Source of the DNA: Clostridia bacterium
GTDB taxonomy: Bacteria; Bacillota; Clostridia; TANB77; CAG-508
DNA length: 64,000 nt
Assembly (NCBI GenBank): GCA_017625035.1
Contig: JAGALX010000027.1
Coordinates: 18,695-82,694, forward strand
Direction: 5' to 3'
The position numbers and the translations under genes are program-made. The stretch's first letter is position 1; each line of letters starts with the position of its first letter. The notes under the pieces were generated by a model. The model searched no databases. It worked only from the letters and a program-made list of their open reading frames with translations, and had not been told where the DNA came from. Positions 1 through 7,885 of the stretch are shown piece by piece.

Positions 1-52
1 AAATGTTATAAAAATGTTACAAAATACAATATCAGATTTTTTTATAACATTT
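1..52. terminator. AT-only inverted repeat, possible terminator for dinD
   Basis: Positions 1-14 and 39-52 are a perfect 14-bp inverted repeat made only of A and T except one G/C pair. It lies just beyond the stop codon of the minus-strand dinD-like gene. A terminator role is inferred from position; the stem is weak. Confidence 0.35.
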
Positions 53-59
53 AAATTAT

Positions 60-917
60 TTATTTTAATTTTTTATTATTTTTATCAGATAATTTCAATT
101 GTTCCTTTTTTTCTTTTTCTATTTGCTTAATACTTTTTGTCGGAGTAGGTAAATCTTCTGGCATTGTACCACCAAGCTTTTTAATTGTTTCTCTTACAGC
201 TTTTCCCACTTTATTATGTGTATTACAAGCATCTTTTTCATTATCTACTTTATTATCTTTAAGCAACTCATCAGTTTGGGTAATACGGAATATATTAGCA
301 CCAAGTTCAGCACTACCCATAAAGTCTAAAATAGGTTGTCCTTCTTTTAAGCCTTTTCTTTTGGCAATATCATCTGCTGTTTCTCCATTATATAATCCTT
401 TATATCCTGCATTATTAAATTTACCATAATCTCTAACTCCAGAAGATTTTGCAGTATCAAATAAATATTTATTTCGGTCTGTAACAATTTTTCTATTATA
501 CATTCTTCTTTCATCTTCTGTTAATTGTTTGTATTGTTCTTCTGTTAATTCCTGTTGTCTTGTTTTTACTGCAAAATATGTTTGTGCTAAAGCAACTGCT
601 TTTAGACGAGGGTTAGCATTTTGTGCTATAAGATAACAAGCATATCTAGAAAGTTTATAATCTTTTTGCTCTCTTTCAGCTCCTGAACCTATTTGAACCA
701 TTTTGTTGTTAACACCAAAATGGTCTTTACAAGGTATATCAGAATTTTTACAAGCTAATATAGCTTTTTCTATTACTGCATTAAAATACCTCCAATCTTT
801 ATAACCAAGAGTTATCATCAATTCTCTAGCATACCAAAATTCAATTCCATTTTCATCAATATGTTTAATATCTTCAAAAGTTTTCTCTGTATTTAATATT
901 AATTCGTTTTCACTCAT
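60..917 (-). CDS. dinD: DinD-like DNA damage-inducible protein (BRO-N type)
   Basis: A 285-residue protein resembling the DNA-damage-inducible protein D family, whose usual length is about 280. The N-terminal half has the BRO/DinD-type core: FWYARELMITLGY near residue 27, then YKLSRYACYLIAQNANPR near residue 87. The C-terminal third is basic and rich in Lys and Glu. The start ATG (complement of 915-917) is preceded by a perfect GAGGAGG site. The molecular activity of DinD is poorly known; in enterobacteria it is SOS-induced and affects RecA. A LexA-like box at 988-1001 sits just upstream of a good -35/-10 pair, which fits damage control. It is the first gene of an accessory stretch and is transcribed away from the HEPN gene. 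The family call is fairly sure; the SOS link is inferred. Confidence 0.85.
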   Translation of the reverse strand: MSENELILNTEKTFEDIKHIDENGIEFWYARELMITLGYKDWRYFNAVIEKAILACKNSDIPCKDHFGVNNKMVQIGSGAEREQKDYKLSRYACYLIAQNANPRLKAVALAQTYFAVKTRQQELTEEQYKQLTEDERRMYNRKIVTDRNKYLFDTAKSSGVRDYGKFNNAGYKGLYNGETADDIAKRKGLKEGQPILDFMGSAELGANIFRITQTDELLKDNKVDNEKDACNTHNKVGKAVRETIKKLGGTMPEDLPTPTKSIKQIEKEKKEQLKLSDKNNKKLK

Positions 918-950
918 ACTGAACCTCCTCTTATATTGTAATTATTTTAA

Positions 951-979
951 ATATTATCATATCTAAGTATATTTTACAA
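951..979 (-). promoter_or_regulatory. Predicted sigma-A promoter of dinD
   Basis: On the minus strand TTGTAA (974-979) and TAATAT (951-956) are separated by 17 bp, 34 bp before the dinD start codon. Confidence 0.5.
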
Positions 980-987
980 TGTTTTGA

Positions 988-1001
988 CGAAAAAATGTTC
1001 T
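988..1001. promoter_or_regulatory. LexA-like operator box upstream of dinD
   Basis: CGAAAAAATGTTCT matches the Gram-positive LexA consensus CGAACNNNNGTTCG at 8 of 10 defined positions. It lies 8 bp upstream of the predicted dinD -35 element. A near-identical box on the opposite strand (4494-4507) precedes the RhuM-like fragment. Function is inferred; no lexA gene is in the window. Confidence 0.5.
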
Positions 1002-1128
1002 TTTTACACAGGGTTGCTTTATATAAAACTCAAAAATTTAATACTAAACAATTATCGTCTTGTTATTAAAATAAAATTTAGCCTTTATTTATATAAAAAA
1101 TGATGTTAAAATTTTACAGGGTGATTAT

Positions 1129-2114
1129 ATGACTACTACAAATATATTTTTAAAATTAGATAATCCTATTCAAATATCACAAAAATTAAATTTAGTTTTA
1201 AAAAATATTAATGATTTAGCCTGGAAAGAATTAATCATAGAAGATGTAAAAAATGAAATCATAAATCGTAAGCAGATAATCAATAAATATAAATTTGATG
1301 AAATTCTGAAATATAGCAATAAAGGTATAGAATATATTATTGATAGAGTTTTAATGATTGAAATAGATGATTTACAAAATTCACTCTATTCCAAAGTAAA
1401 TAAATATATGGACAATCCAACTTGTGAAGGAAAAACTTTTCAAGCAAAATTTATTGATTTTTATCGATTTATTATTAATAATACGCAAATACAAAATAAA
1501 TATAAAAATATTTATATTACGTATGACTCTATGCCAATTGATAGTAAAACGGATTTTTTAAGATTATCTGGTTTCAAAGATTATCGTATTAATAATGTAA
1601 TTAATAGATGTACAATGACAAATTTTTTTTAGAACAAATAGATAATATCTGTGAATTTGGTAACTACATTGATAAATATATTAAAAATGATAATCGCTTT
1701 TTTGAATTAAAATATATAATCGATGCATTAAATACAGATGATGATTATAATGCATTTTATATATTTAAACTCGTTTCAATTATAGAAATGCTAGTAAAAA
1801 ATAAAAAACATAATTCTTGGGAAGAAGATGATTATAATGTTTTTACTAAATATATATATGATAAAGATAATGTAATCAATAATAAAATAGAATTTGTAAA
1901 ATTAATTATACAAATAAGAAATAAAATTGCACATTGTGATACTAGTGGACTTTATAAAAAACTACATAAATATAAAAACGAATATATGAAACATTATTAT
2001 TTTGATTACTATGAGTATAGTGAAGAAAATTGGATATATTTAAATTTATCTTGTAGATTAAATGCAATATTAGCAGATATATTATATTCAAAAATAATAA
2101 ATAACAAATCATGA
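1129..2114 (+). pseudogene. HEPN-domain protein, interrupted by a frameshift in a T8 run
   Basis: Two overlapping reading frames (1129-1632 and 1608-2114) read as one protein of about 328 residues if the T run at 1623-1630 is one base longer, giving NFF-LEQ across the joint. The first half is helical and unrecognised. The second half carries RNKIAH (codons at 1917-1934), an RX4H motif typical of HEPN RNases, which occur in abortive-infection proteins and toxins. The start is ATG 1129 after AGGGTGAT. The break needs a -1 shift and T TTT TTT is a slippery sequence, so a real pseudogene, a programmed frameshift, phase variation and a homopolymer read error are all possible. No partner minimal nucleotidyltransferase is visible. 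The HEPN call rests on one motif and overall helical composition. Confidence 0.55.
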
Positions 2115-2260
2115 ATTTTATTTTTAACTTATATAAAAATAAATAAATTTAAATGTGAAAAAAATGTAACAAAATAAAATTATCATTGTGTCGAAATTCA
2201 CTATTGGTAATCATTAAGGAGACTAGTCTATCCGACTACTGCCTCCAAAACGACAAAAAA

Positions 2261-2306
2261 CGACAAATTTTCACTTAAATATTGAAAGTTTGTCGTTCTT
2301 TATTTT
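2261..2306 (+). terminator. Hairpin with T-rich tail
   Basis: CGACAAATTTTCA (2261-2273) pairs with TGAAAGTTTGTCG (2283-2295), followed by TTCTTTATTTTT. It could end transcription from the HEPN gene. Confidence 0.5.
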
Positions 2307-2366
2307 TCAAAGTTTTAACTCAATTAAAATTTTGTCATTTTTTTAATTAAATTAACAAATATCTGT

Positions 2367-2380
2367 AAAACTACATTAAC
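2367..2380. repeat. Cassette-border direct repeat, copy 1
   Basis: AAAACTACATTAAC. The 13-mer AAAACTACATTAA recurs at 3480-3492 and 4167-4179 in the same orientation. This copy precedes the ORF6N gene. Confidence 0.6.
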
Positions 2381-2542
2381 AGGTTTAATAAATATTAACA
2401 AATAAGCATTGTTCATAATCTTTAATATAAAAATATTTCTCCAGTTTGAATCCAATTATTCAATAGTATAAAAAAAATTATTGATAATATCGAAAATTTG
2501 TTCTGTAATGTGCTCAAAAATATAAAGATGGGAGTGATTGTT

Positions 2543-3470
2543 ATGAATACTGAAACTAATATCACACCAATAAACGAGGCTTTAAATATAGTAAAATATG
2601 AAGCAAACAATATTAGAAATTTAATTTATTACATAAGAGGAAAACAAGTAATATTAGATAGAGATTTAGCTGAATTATATAATTGCAAAAATGGTACTAA
2701 AACCATAAATCAAGCAGTTAAAAGAAATATCGAAAGATTTCCTGAAAGATTCATGTTTCAATTAAGTGAAAATGAATATAATTATTTGCGGTCACAAATT
2801 GGGACCGCAAAATAAAATATCAAAAATAAGAAGTCTGCCTTATGCTTTTACAGAACAGGGAGTTGCAATGCTAGCAACTATTATAAGAACAGATGTTGCA
2901 GTAGATGTAAGTATTAAAATAATGGATGCTTTTGTAGAAATGAGAAAGTTTATTTCAATGAATGGACAAGTTTTTGAGAGATTAACAAATGTTGAATATA
3001 AGTTGTTAGAACATGATAATAAATTCAATCAAGTATTTAATGAGTTACAAAATAATAAAAAAGAAGAATTTAAACAAAAAATATTTTTTAAAGGGCAAAT
3101 TTGGGATAGCTATGAACTGATAATTGATATTATAAAAACAGCTAAAACCAAAATAGTAATAATAGATAATTATATTGATGATAGTATTCTTAAAATGTTA
3201 CAAAAGAAAAATAAAAATGTAGAAGTAATTATTTTAACATCCGAAAATTGTAATCTTACTAAATTAGATATTAAGAAATTTAATGAACAATATCCAACAC
3301 TAAAAATAGCTAAGACAGATAAATTTCATGATAGATTTATAATCATAGATAATAAAGAATTATATCATTGTGGGGCATCTCTAAAAGATTTAGGTAAAAA
3401 GTGTTTTGGAATCAATAAAATAGAGGGAATAGATTTTATAGAAAACATAAATAAAACAATTAATTTTTAA
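2543..3470 (+). pseudogene. ORF6N-domain / phospholipase-D-like protein, frameshifted
   Basis: The ORF6N domain is split over two frames. The first (from ATG 2543 after GGGAG) has RGKQVILDRDLAELY, VKRNIERFPERFMFQL and LRSQIGTA. The second has LPYAFTEQGVAML and runs to 3470. Dropping one A from the run at 2809-2812 joins them as GTANKISKIRSLPYAFTEQG, exactly the family pattern, giving about 308 residues. The C-terminal 120 residues end in HDRFIIID and GASLKDLGKK, the phospholipase-D-like tail often fused to ORF6N. Such proteins are common on phages and mobile islands; their role is unknown, possibly antirepressor-like. Flanking 13-bp repeats suggest the unit moves as a cassette. The frameshift needs a +1 shift, so classic -1 recoding does not explain it. 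Confidence 0.75.
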
Positions 3471-3479
3471 ATTTTATAT

Positions 3480-3492
3480 AAAACTACATTAA
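3480..3492. repeat. Cassette-border direct repeat, copy 2
   Basis: AAAACTACATTAA, beginning 10 bp after the stop codon of the ORF6N gene and before the HAD gene. Confidence 0.6.
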
Positions 3493-3572
3493 AAGGCAGG
3501 CATTTATTTGAAAATTTCTGTCTTTTATTATATAATCAAAACATCAATTAGTAAGTTGTGGGGGAGAATATG

Positions 3573-4154
3573 ATGATTAGAAATATTGTATTAGATATTG
3601 GTGGAGTATTTTTTGATGATAGCAAGCATAACCTTGAAATGTTATTAAATAAAAATTGTGATAACATTTATAAATTGGCTTATGGTAGAGATTTTAAAAA
3701 ATGCTTATTGGGTGAGATAACTGTACAAGAACACGTAAATAGTTTAAAAGGAGAAAAAGAATTTAGTAATATAAATTATATTTTAAAGAAAGATAATTTA
3801 GTATATTCATATCCTTTGATAAAAAATAATTTTGAATATATAAAAAGCTTAAAGGAAAAGGGATATAGGTTATATTTATTAACTAATATAACTGAGGATA
3901 GTTATAATTATATAAATAACCTAATTGATATAAATAAAATATTTGATGGTGGAATATATTCTTATCAAGAACATTTGATTAAACCTGATTATGATATATA
4001 TAATTTATTGATTAACAAGTTTAATCTTGATAAAACAGAAACAATATTTTTTGATGATAAAGAAAAAAATGTTATTGCTGCAAATAATGTTGGAATAAAT
4101 TCATTTGTATTTACTTCTATTGAAGATATTAAAAACAATTTAAAAAGATGTTAA
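3573..4154 (+). CDS. HAD-superfamily hydrolase (subfamily IA, YihX/epoxide-hydrolase-like)
   Basis: A 193-residue HAD phosphatase-like protein. Motif I is VLDIGGVFFD near residue 6, with Asp-x-Gly instead of Asp-x-Asp, as in the YihX and haloacid dehalogenase-like IA branch. Motif II is LLTNIT, motif III the Lys of IKPD, and motif IV IFFDD. The cap between motifs I and II is helical, typical of class C1. The substrate cannot be told; sugar or nucleotide phosphates are common. The ATG at 3573 sits 6 bases after GGGGGAG, better than the overlapping GTG 3558 or the ATG at 3570. It lies between two copies of the 13-bp repeat, so it may have arrived as a one-gene cassette. Confidence 0.8.
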   Translation: MIRNIVLDIGGVFFDDSKHNLEMLLNKNCDNIYKLAYGRDFKKCLLGEITVQEHVNSLKGEKEFSNINYILKKDNLVYSYPLIKNNFEYIKSLKEKGYRLYLLTNITEDSYNYINNLIDINKIFDGGIYSYQEHLIKPDYDIYNLLINKFNLDKTETIFFDDKEKNVIAANNVGINSFVFTSIEDIKNNLKRC

Positions 4155-4166
4155 TAATTTATTTTC

Positions 4167-4180
4167 AAAACTACATTAAC
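4167..4180. repeat. Cassette-border direct repeat, copy 3
   Basis: AAAACTACATTAAC, 13 bp after the HAD stop codon and ending 1 bp before the truncated end of the RhuM-like gene. Confidence 0.6.
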
Positions 4181-4181
4181 A

Positions 4182-4430
4182 CTACTTAACCCTTCTGTTG
4201 CCCTCGATTTGAACTGTTGGGAATTTCCCAACAGTTGAATTTTTATCTAACTCTTGCTCTTCAAATATATTTTTTATATGTTCACTTATTGTTGATTTGT
4301 CCTTATCAAATAATTCTGGAATTTTATTAAGGGGTAACCATATTGTTTCATCATATAAAAATGCTTCGATTTCTATTTTATTATTTTCATCTTCATAAAT
4401 AATTAAATCACCTTTTATTAAATTGTCCAT
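4182..4430 (-). pseudogene. N-terminal fragment of a RhuM-family protein
   Basis: An 82-residue reading frame matching the start of the RhuM family (virulence RhuM, COG3943): IWLPLNKIPELFDKDKSTIS, then KNIFEEQELDKNSTVGKF and VQIEGNRRV. Complete members are over 300 residues, so only the helix-turn-helix-like N-terminus remains. The start ATG (complement of 4428-4430) follows AGGAGG. The reading frame ends where the 13-bp repeat begins, so the cut coincides with the cassette boundary. A LexA-like box at 4494-4507 lies upstream. Probably non-functional, though the fragment keeps its translation signals. Confidence 0.75.
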
Positions 4431-4732
4431 TTGTATTCCTCCTCTCGTTTTTGAAAGTATATCACTATATAAGCAATATTTTAATATTTTACGCAAACAT
4501 TTTTTCGTACATTTGAAATAGGTTAGAAATTAGCTTTTTGCCGAAAGGATTTATTAGTATATAATGTTTCGGTTTAAAATTCAAATAAAATATAACTTGT
4601 AATTTATCAATATAAAAGTTTTCAATATAAAATTGTGGCATTTACGTAATATAAATAGATAATATAAATCATTTTTTTATCAAATAAACATATAAATATA
4701 TAGTTATATGTAAAAACTAAGGAGGTCAGACA
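4431..4732. other. 302-bp intergenic region between divergent genes
   Basis: Contains the LexA-like box (4494-4507) and a CCGAAA/TTTCGG inverted repeat (4541-4546 and 4567-4572). No gene is seen. Confidence 0.4.
4494..4507. promoter_or_regulatory. LexA-like operator box upstream of the RhuM fragment
   Basis: On the minus strand CGAAAAAATGTTTG, 8 of 10 matches to CGAACNNNNGTTCG and 12 of 14 identical to the box upstream of dinD, with the first 12 bases the same. It lies 64 bp upstream of the RhuM start codon. Confidence 0.45.
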
Positions 4733-5746
4733 ATGAAATTATTTGATTCTGGTGAAAATTTGAAAATAAATAATACCTATAATGGTAAAATAATAATAAA
4801 TAATATAGAAGCTAAGTTTCCTGGTAGAGTACAAATGTGTCCATTAGATTTTACTTCATTTGAATTTGGAATTCCAGCTGGTGGAGGATATGGGGTACCA
4901 ATAGAAATGAATAATTATATAAAAATAAAAACCGCTGAAAAAGACACAATAACCGGAAATGAAGATAAAAAAATACTAGTAAATCATTATGTTATATTAA
5001 TGAAAAAAATATTAAATATTGATGTTGGATTAGAAATTGATATTAAATTAGATAATATTGCAAAACAACATTTTGGAGTAGGAAGCTCTGCAAGTATTGC
5101 TGCTGCAGTTTGTTATTCAATTAATTATATGTGTGGTAATATTATTTCAGTAAATAAATTAGTAGAAATAATCTCAAATAATTACGTTGAAATTTATAAA
5201 AACAAGCTAACTTTTGGAATGACAACAGGTGTATCTTTACATAGTATTTTAAGAGGAGAGTTTGTTATTGTTGCGAATGATGCAGATTTAATATATTCTA
5301 AAAAAGTTCCAAATGGATATAAAATTATACTAATTAATACAAACTTAAAAAGAGATGATATGGATAAGCCCGAAAATATTGAGCAAATCAATAGGTCAAG
5401 AGAATTAGATATAGAATACCAAAAAATAAGAAGTGAATTATTTTTAATGAAAATTATCCCAGAATTAAATAAAGATAATTGGAAAACATTATTCAAATAT
5501 AATACTTCTTTTCAATTAAATGGTGGTCAACTTGGTGTAATTGAAAGTTATGAGAATCAAGGAAAAATTATTAAAGATATAATAAATTATTTTAGCAATT
5601 TTGAAGATATGATGATTGGAGTTACTTCAGTAGGACCAACTGTATTTGCTTATATTAAGGATGAAACCGATGTAATAAAATATTGTAATTCAAATAATTT
5701 AGAATATAGAATTTTTAATATATCTAAAGGTATTGAAATTTTATAA
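4733..5746 (+). CDS. GHMP-kinase-superfamily protein (beta-RFAP synthase-like)
   Basis: A 337-residue protein with the GHMP fold. The glycine-serine ATP loop is FGVGSSASIAAAV near residue 115; a C-terminal GVTSVGPTVFAYI matches the third GHMP motif. The N-terminal FPGRVQM and IPAGGGYG recall beta-ribofuranosylaminobenzene 5-phosphate synthase and related kinases more than galactokinase or mevalonate kinase. The substrate is unknown. AGGAGG precedes ATG 4733. It stands alone, with no folate-, methanopterin- or sugar-pathway neighbour, so context gives no help. It sits between the accessory island and the division cluster and may be part of the acquired DNA. The fold call is good; the subgroup is tentative. 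Confidence 0.7.
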   Translation: MKLFDSGENLKINNTYNGKIIINNIEAKFPGRVQMCPLDFTSFEFGIPAGGGYGVPIEMNNYIKIKTAEKDTITGNEDKKILVNHYVILMKKILNIDVGLEIDIKLDNIAKQHFGVGSSASIAAAVCYSINYMCGNIISVNKLVEIISNNYVEIYKNKLTFGMTTGVSLHSILRGEFVIVANDADLIYSKKVPNGYKIILINTNLKRDDMDKPENIEQINRSRELDIEYQKIRSELFLMKIIPELNKDNWKTLFKYNTSFQLNGGQLGVIESYENQGKIIKDIINYFSNFEDMMIGVTSVGPTVFAYIKDETDVIKYCNSNNLEYRIFNISKGIEIL

Positions 5747-6140
5747 TTTAAGTAGTAATGTGGTAAGGTTTTAATAAATTTTTATATCTAAAATATAGTG
5801 AAAGCGCATAATAAGCTTTTATCAAATTAAATATTTCAGTAAATTATTATATTTAGAAATTAAATATATATTTTTATAGTTAATACTTTTTAATCTAAAC
5901 TATAAAAAACAAATCAAAATTAATTTTATATTAGTCAAATGCTAAGAAAATGGAAAAAATCTCAGCATTTGTTTTTTTATTTTATAAAATTATTTCTAGG
6001 AAGAAGCTGTTTGACATTTTTCACGATAAATCAACAATTTCATCGATTTTTTACAAGCATAATAATCCAGAAACAGAGCGAACAAATATTTTGAAGCCCT
6101 TGGAAAATCAACAAAAATTTAAAAAAATTTCAAAAAAGGG
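5747..6140. other. Intergenic region upstream of the mraZ promoter
   Basis: Nearly 400 bp without a convincing gene. It holds an 11-bp inverted repeat (5871-5881 with 5898-5908) and a strong terminator at 5936-5978. The frame at 5950-6177 has no ribosome binding site, runs through the terminator and into the mraZ promoter, and is rejected. Confidence 0.5.
5936..5978 (+). terminator. Rho-independent terminator
   Basis: CAAATGCT (5936-5943) and AGCATTTG (5964-5971) form a stem followed by seven T. It isolates the mraZ promoter from upstream transcription. Confidence 0.75.
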
Positions 6141-6169
6141 TTGCAATTTAAAAAACCTTGTATTACAAT
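6141..6169 (+). promoter_or_regulatory. Sigma-A promoter of mraZ
   Basis: TTGCAA (6141-6146), 17-bp spacer, TACAAT (6164-6169). It ends 9 bp before the MraZ operator. Confidence 0.7.
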
Positions 6170-6178
6170 TTATTTAAA

Positions 6179-6202
6179 GTGGTAGAAAGTGGTACAAAGT
6201 GG
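6179..6202 (+). promoter_or_regulatory. MraZ operator: three GTGG repeats at 10-bp spacing
   Basis: GTGGTAGAAA, GTGGTACAAA and GTGGAACAAA start at 6179, 6189 and 6199. MraZ is known to bind tandem TGGG/GTGG-type repeats about one helical turn apart near its own promoter. Here they lie just downstream of the -10 element, fitting autorepression of the mra (dcw) cluster. Confidence 0.85.
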
Positions 6203-6229
6203 AACAAAAAGTAAGCGAGGTGAAGACCA

Positions 6230-6661
6230 GTGTTAATTGGAGAATACGAACATTCACTAGATGTTAAAGGTAGATTAATAATGCCAGCAAAATTAAGAGC
6301 TGACATTGGAGAAAAATTTATAATAACAAAAGGATTAGACGGATGTCTATTTGTTTTCTCACAAAACGAATGGTCTAATTTCGAAGGTAAACTAAAAGAA
6401 CTTCCACTTACAAACAAAAATGCCAGAGACTTTGTAAGATTCTTTCTATCAGGAGCAACTGAGTGTGAAATCGACAAACAAGGAAGGTTTTTAATTGTAA
6501 ACAACCTAAGAGAATATGCAAACATAATAAAAGAAGCTGTAATAATAGGTGTAGGAACCAGACTTGAAATATGGAACAAAGAAAATTGGAAAAAATACAA
6601 TAGTGATGAAAATATTTCTGCAGATAATATTGCAGAAAATATGACAATGCTTGGTATATAA
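6230..6661 (+). CDS. mraZ: Transcriptional regulator MraZ
   Basis: A 143-residue MraZ, the usual length. It has the two AbrB-like SpoVT halves, each with the conserved Asp-x-x-x-Arg motif: DVKGRLIMP near residue 11 and DKQGRFLIV near residue 82. MraZ represses its own division and cell-wall operon by binding tandem repeats, and three such repeats lie 30-50 bp upstream. The start is GTG 6230 after AGGTGA; the next residues [10 protein letters not shown] match the family N-terminus. rsmH follows after an unusually long 272-bp gap, which holds a hairpin at 6862-6901. Confidence 0.97.
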   Translation: MLIGEYEHSLDVKGRLIMPAKLRADIGEKFIITKGLDGCLFVFSQNEWSNFEGKLKELPLTNKNARDFVRFFLSGATECEIDKQGRFLIVNNLREYANIIKEAVIIGVGTRLEIWNKENWKKYNSDENISADNIAENMTMLGI

Positions 6662-6861
6662 CTTTATTAAAAGTTTATATAAATTAGCTAAAGATAAATT
6701 TTAAGATACAAAAGATAAAATTAATAATGTACAAAAGATAAAGCTAAGCAAATATTACAAAAGACTAAAATAACAAAAGAAAAATTAAAAAATATACAAA
6801 AGTTTTTAGTATAAACAAAAGTAATTTTAGGTACTAAAGAACAAAAACAAGTAATTTAGGT

Positions 6862-6901
6862 ACATAGCAGGTTGGTATTTTTTTAATACCAACTGTTATG
6901 T
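6862..6901 (+). promoter_or_regulatory. Stem-loop between mraZ and rsmH
   Basis: Positions 6862-6879 pair with 6885-6901 around a five-T loop. There is no T run after the stem, so it is not a standard terminator; it may attenuate or protect the mraZ-rsmH message. The gap before it (6662-6850) is a run of degenerate ACAAAAGATAAA-like units. Confidence 0.45.
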
Positions 6902-6933
6902 TATTAATGAATATAAAATTAGAGGGTGAATAT

Positions 6934-7885
6934 TTGGAATTTAATCATAAACCAGTGTTGTTAAATGAATGTATAGATGGTCTAAATATCAAACCTGACG
7001 GAATATATGTAGATGGAACTCTACGGTGGTGCAGGTCATAGTAAAGTAATCTTAAGTAAATTATCAAAAGATGGATTACTTATTGGAATTGATAGAGATG
7101 AGGAGGCCTTAAAAGCTGCAAAAGAAAACTTAAAAGAATATCAAAATGTAAAATATGTTCATGGAAATCACGATGATATAAGTAAAATATTAGAAGATAT
7201 AGGAATTGAAAAAGTAGACGGAATTTTATTAGACCTAGGTGTATCTTCATATCAACTAGATGAAAAATCTAGAGGATTTAGTTATATAGGTAGCAATGAA
7301 TTAGATATGAGAATGGATAAAACTCAAGATTTAACAGCAAAAGATGTTGTAAACAATTATTCAGAAGAAGAACTTTCTAAAATATTTTTTGAATATGGAG
7401 AAGAACGTTTTTCAAAAAATATAGCTAGAAATATATGTATTGAACGTGAAAAAAAGCAAATACAAACTACAGCTGATCTTGTGCAAATTATTGAAAAATC
7501 TATTCCAAAATCAAAACAAAAAGATGGACATCCTGCAAAAAGAACATTTCAAGCAATTAGAATAGAAGTAAATGATGAATTAAAACCTTTATATAACACA
7601 GTAATGAGTTGTGTAAAGTTATTAAAAAATAATGGTAGATTGTGTATAATAACATTTCATTCTTTAGAAGACAGAGCAGTAAAACAAGCGTATATAGATG
7701 CAGAAGGTAAATGTACTTGTCCTAAAGAATTACCATATTGTGTATGTAATAATAAATCATATGGAAAAATTATAAATAAAAAACCAATAACATCAACAAA
7801 AGAGGAACTTAAATTAAATAGTAGAGCACAAAGTGCAAAACTAAGAATTTTTGAAGGAAAAGAGGTGAAAACTTATGGCAAATAG
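6934..7885 (+). CDS. rsmH: 16S rRNA (cytosine-1402-N4) methyltransferase RsmH, with a frameshift
   Basis: RsmH methylates C1402 of 16S rRNA. The expected N-terminus, [16 protein letters not shown], starts at TTG 6934 after AGAGGGTGA and runs to VDGTL, then breaks. Skipping one base (C7024) restores [11 protein letters not shown], the AdoMet-binding glycine motif. The joined protein would be about 316 residues, the normal length. Downstream, [28 protein letters not shown] and [12 protein letters not shown] are all intact. Starting at the in-frame ATG 7013 gives 290 residues but loses the first strand and half of the cofactor loop. Because the rest is well conserved, a sequence error or a very recent mutation is more likely than decay. 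The 3' end overlaps ftsL by 11 bp. Confidence 0.9.

Larger units (their letters stand above)
2114..2542. other. 429-bp intergenic region with hairpins and first 13-bp repeat
   Basis: No credible gene is seen. It holds an imperfect hairpin around 2217-2247 (GGAG/CCTCC ends), the terminator-like hairpin at 2261-2306, and the first copy of the AAAACTACATTAAC repeat at 2367-2380. A minus-strand frame at 2422-2610 is a hydrophobic shadow with no ribosome binding site. Confidence 0.5.

Noticed and set aside
2300..4200. CRISPR array suggested by repeated short motifs
   Set aside because: The three 13-bp repeats are 0.7-1.1 kb apart and separated by genes, so there are no spacers.
5950..6177. A 75-codon open frame upstream of mraZ
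   Set aside because: No ribosome binding site; it crosses a terminator and the mraZ promoter and has no family-like sequence.
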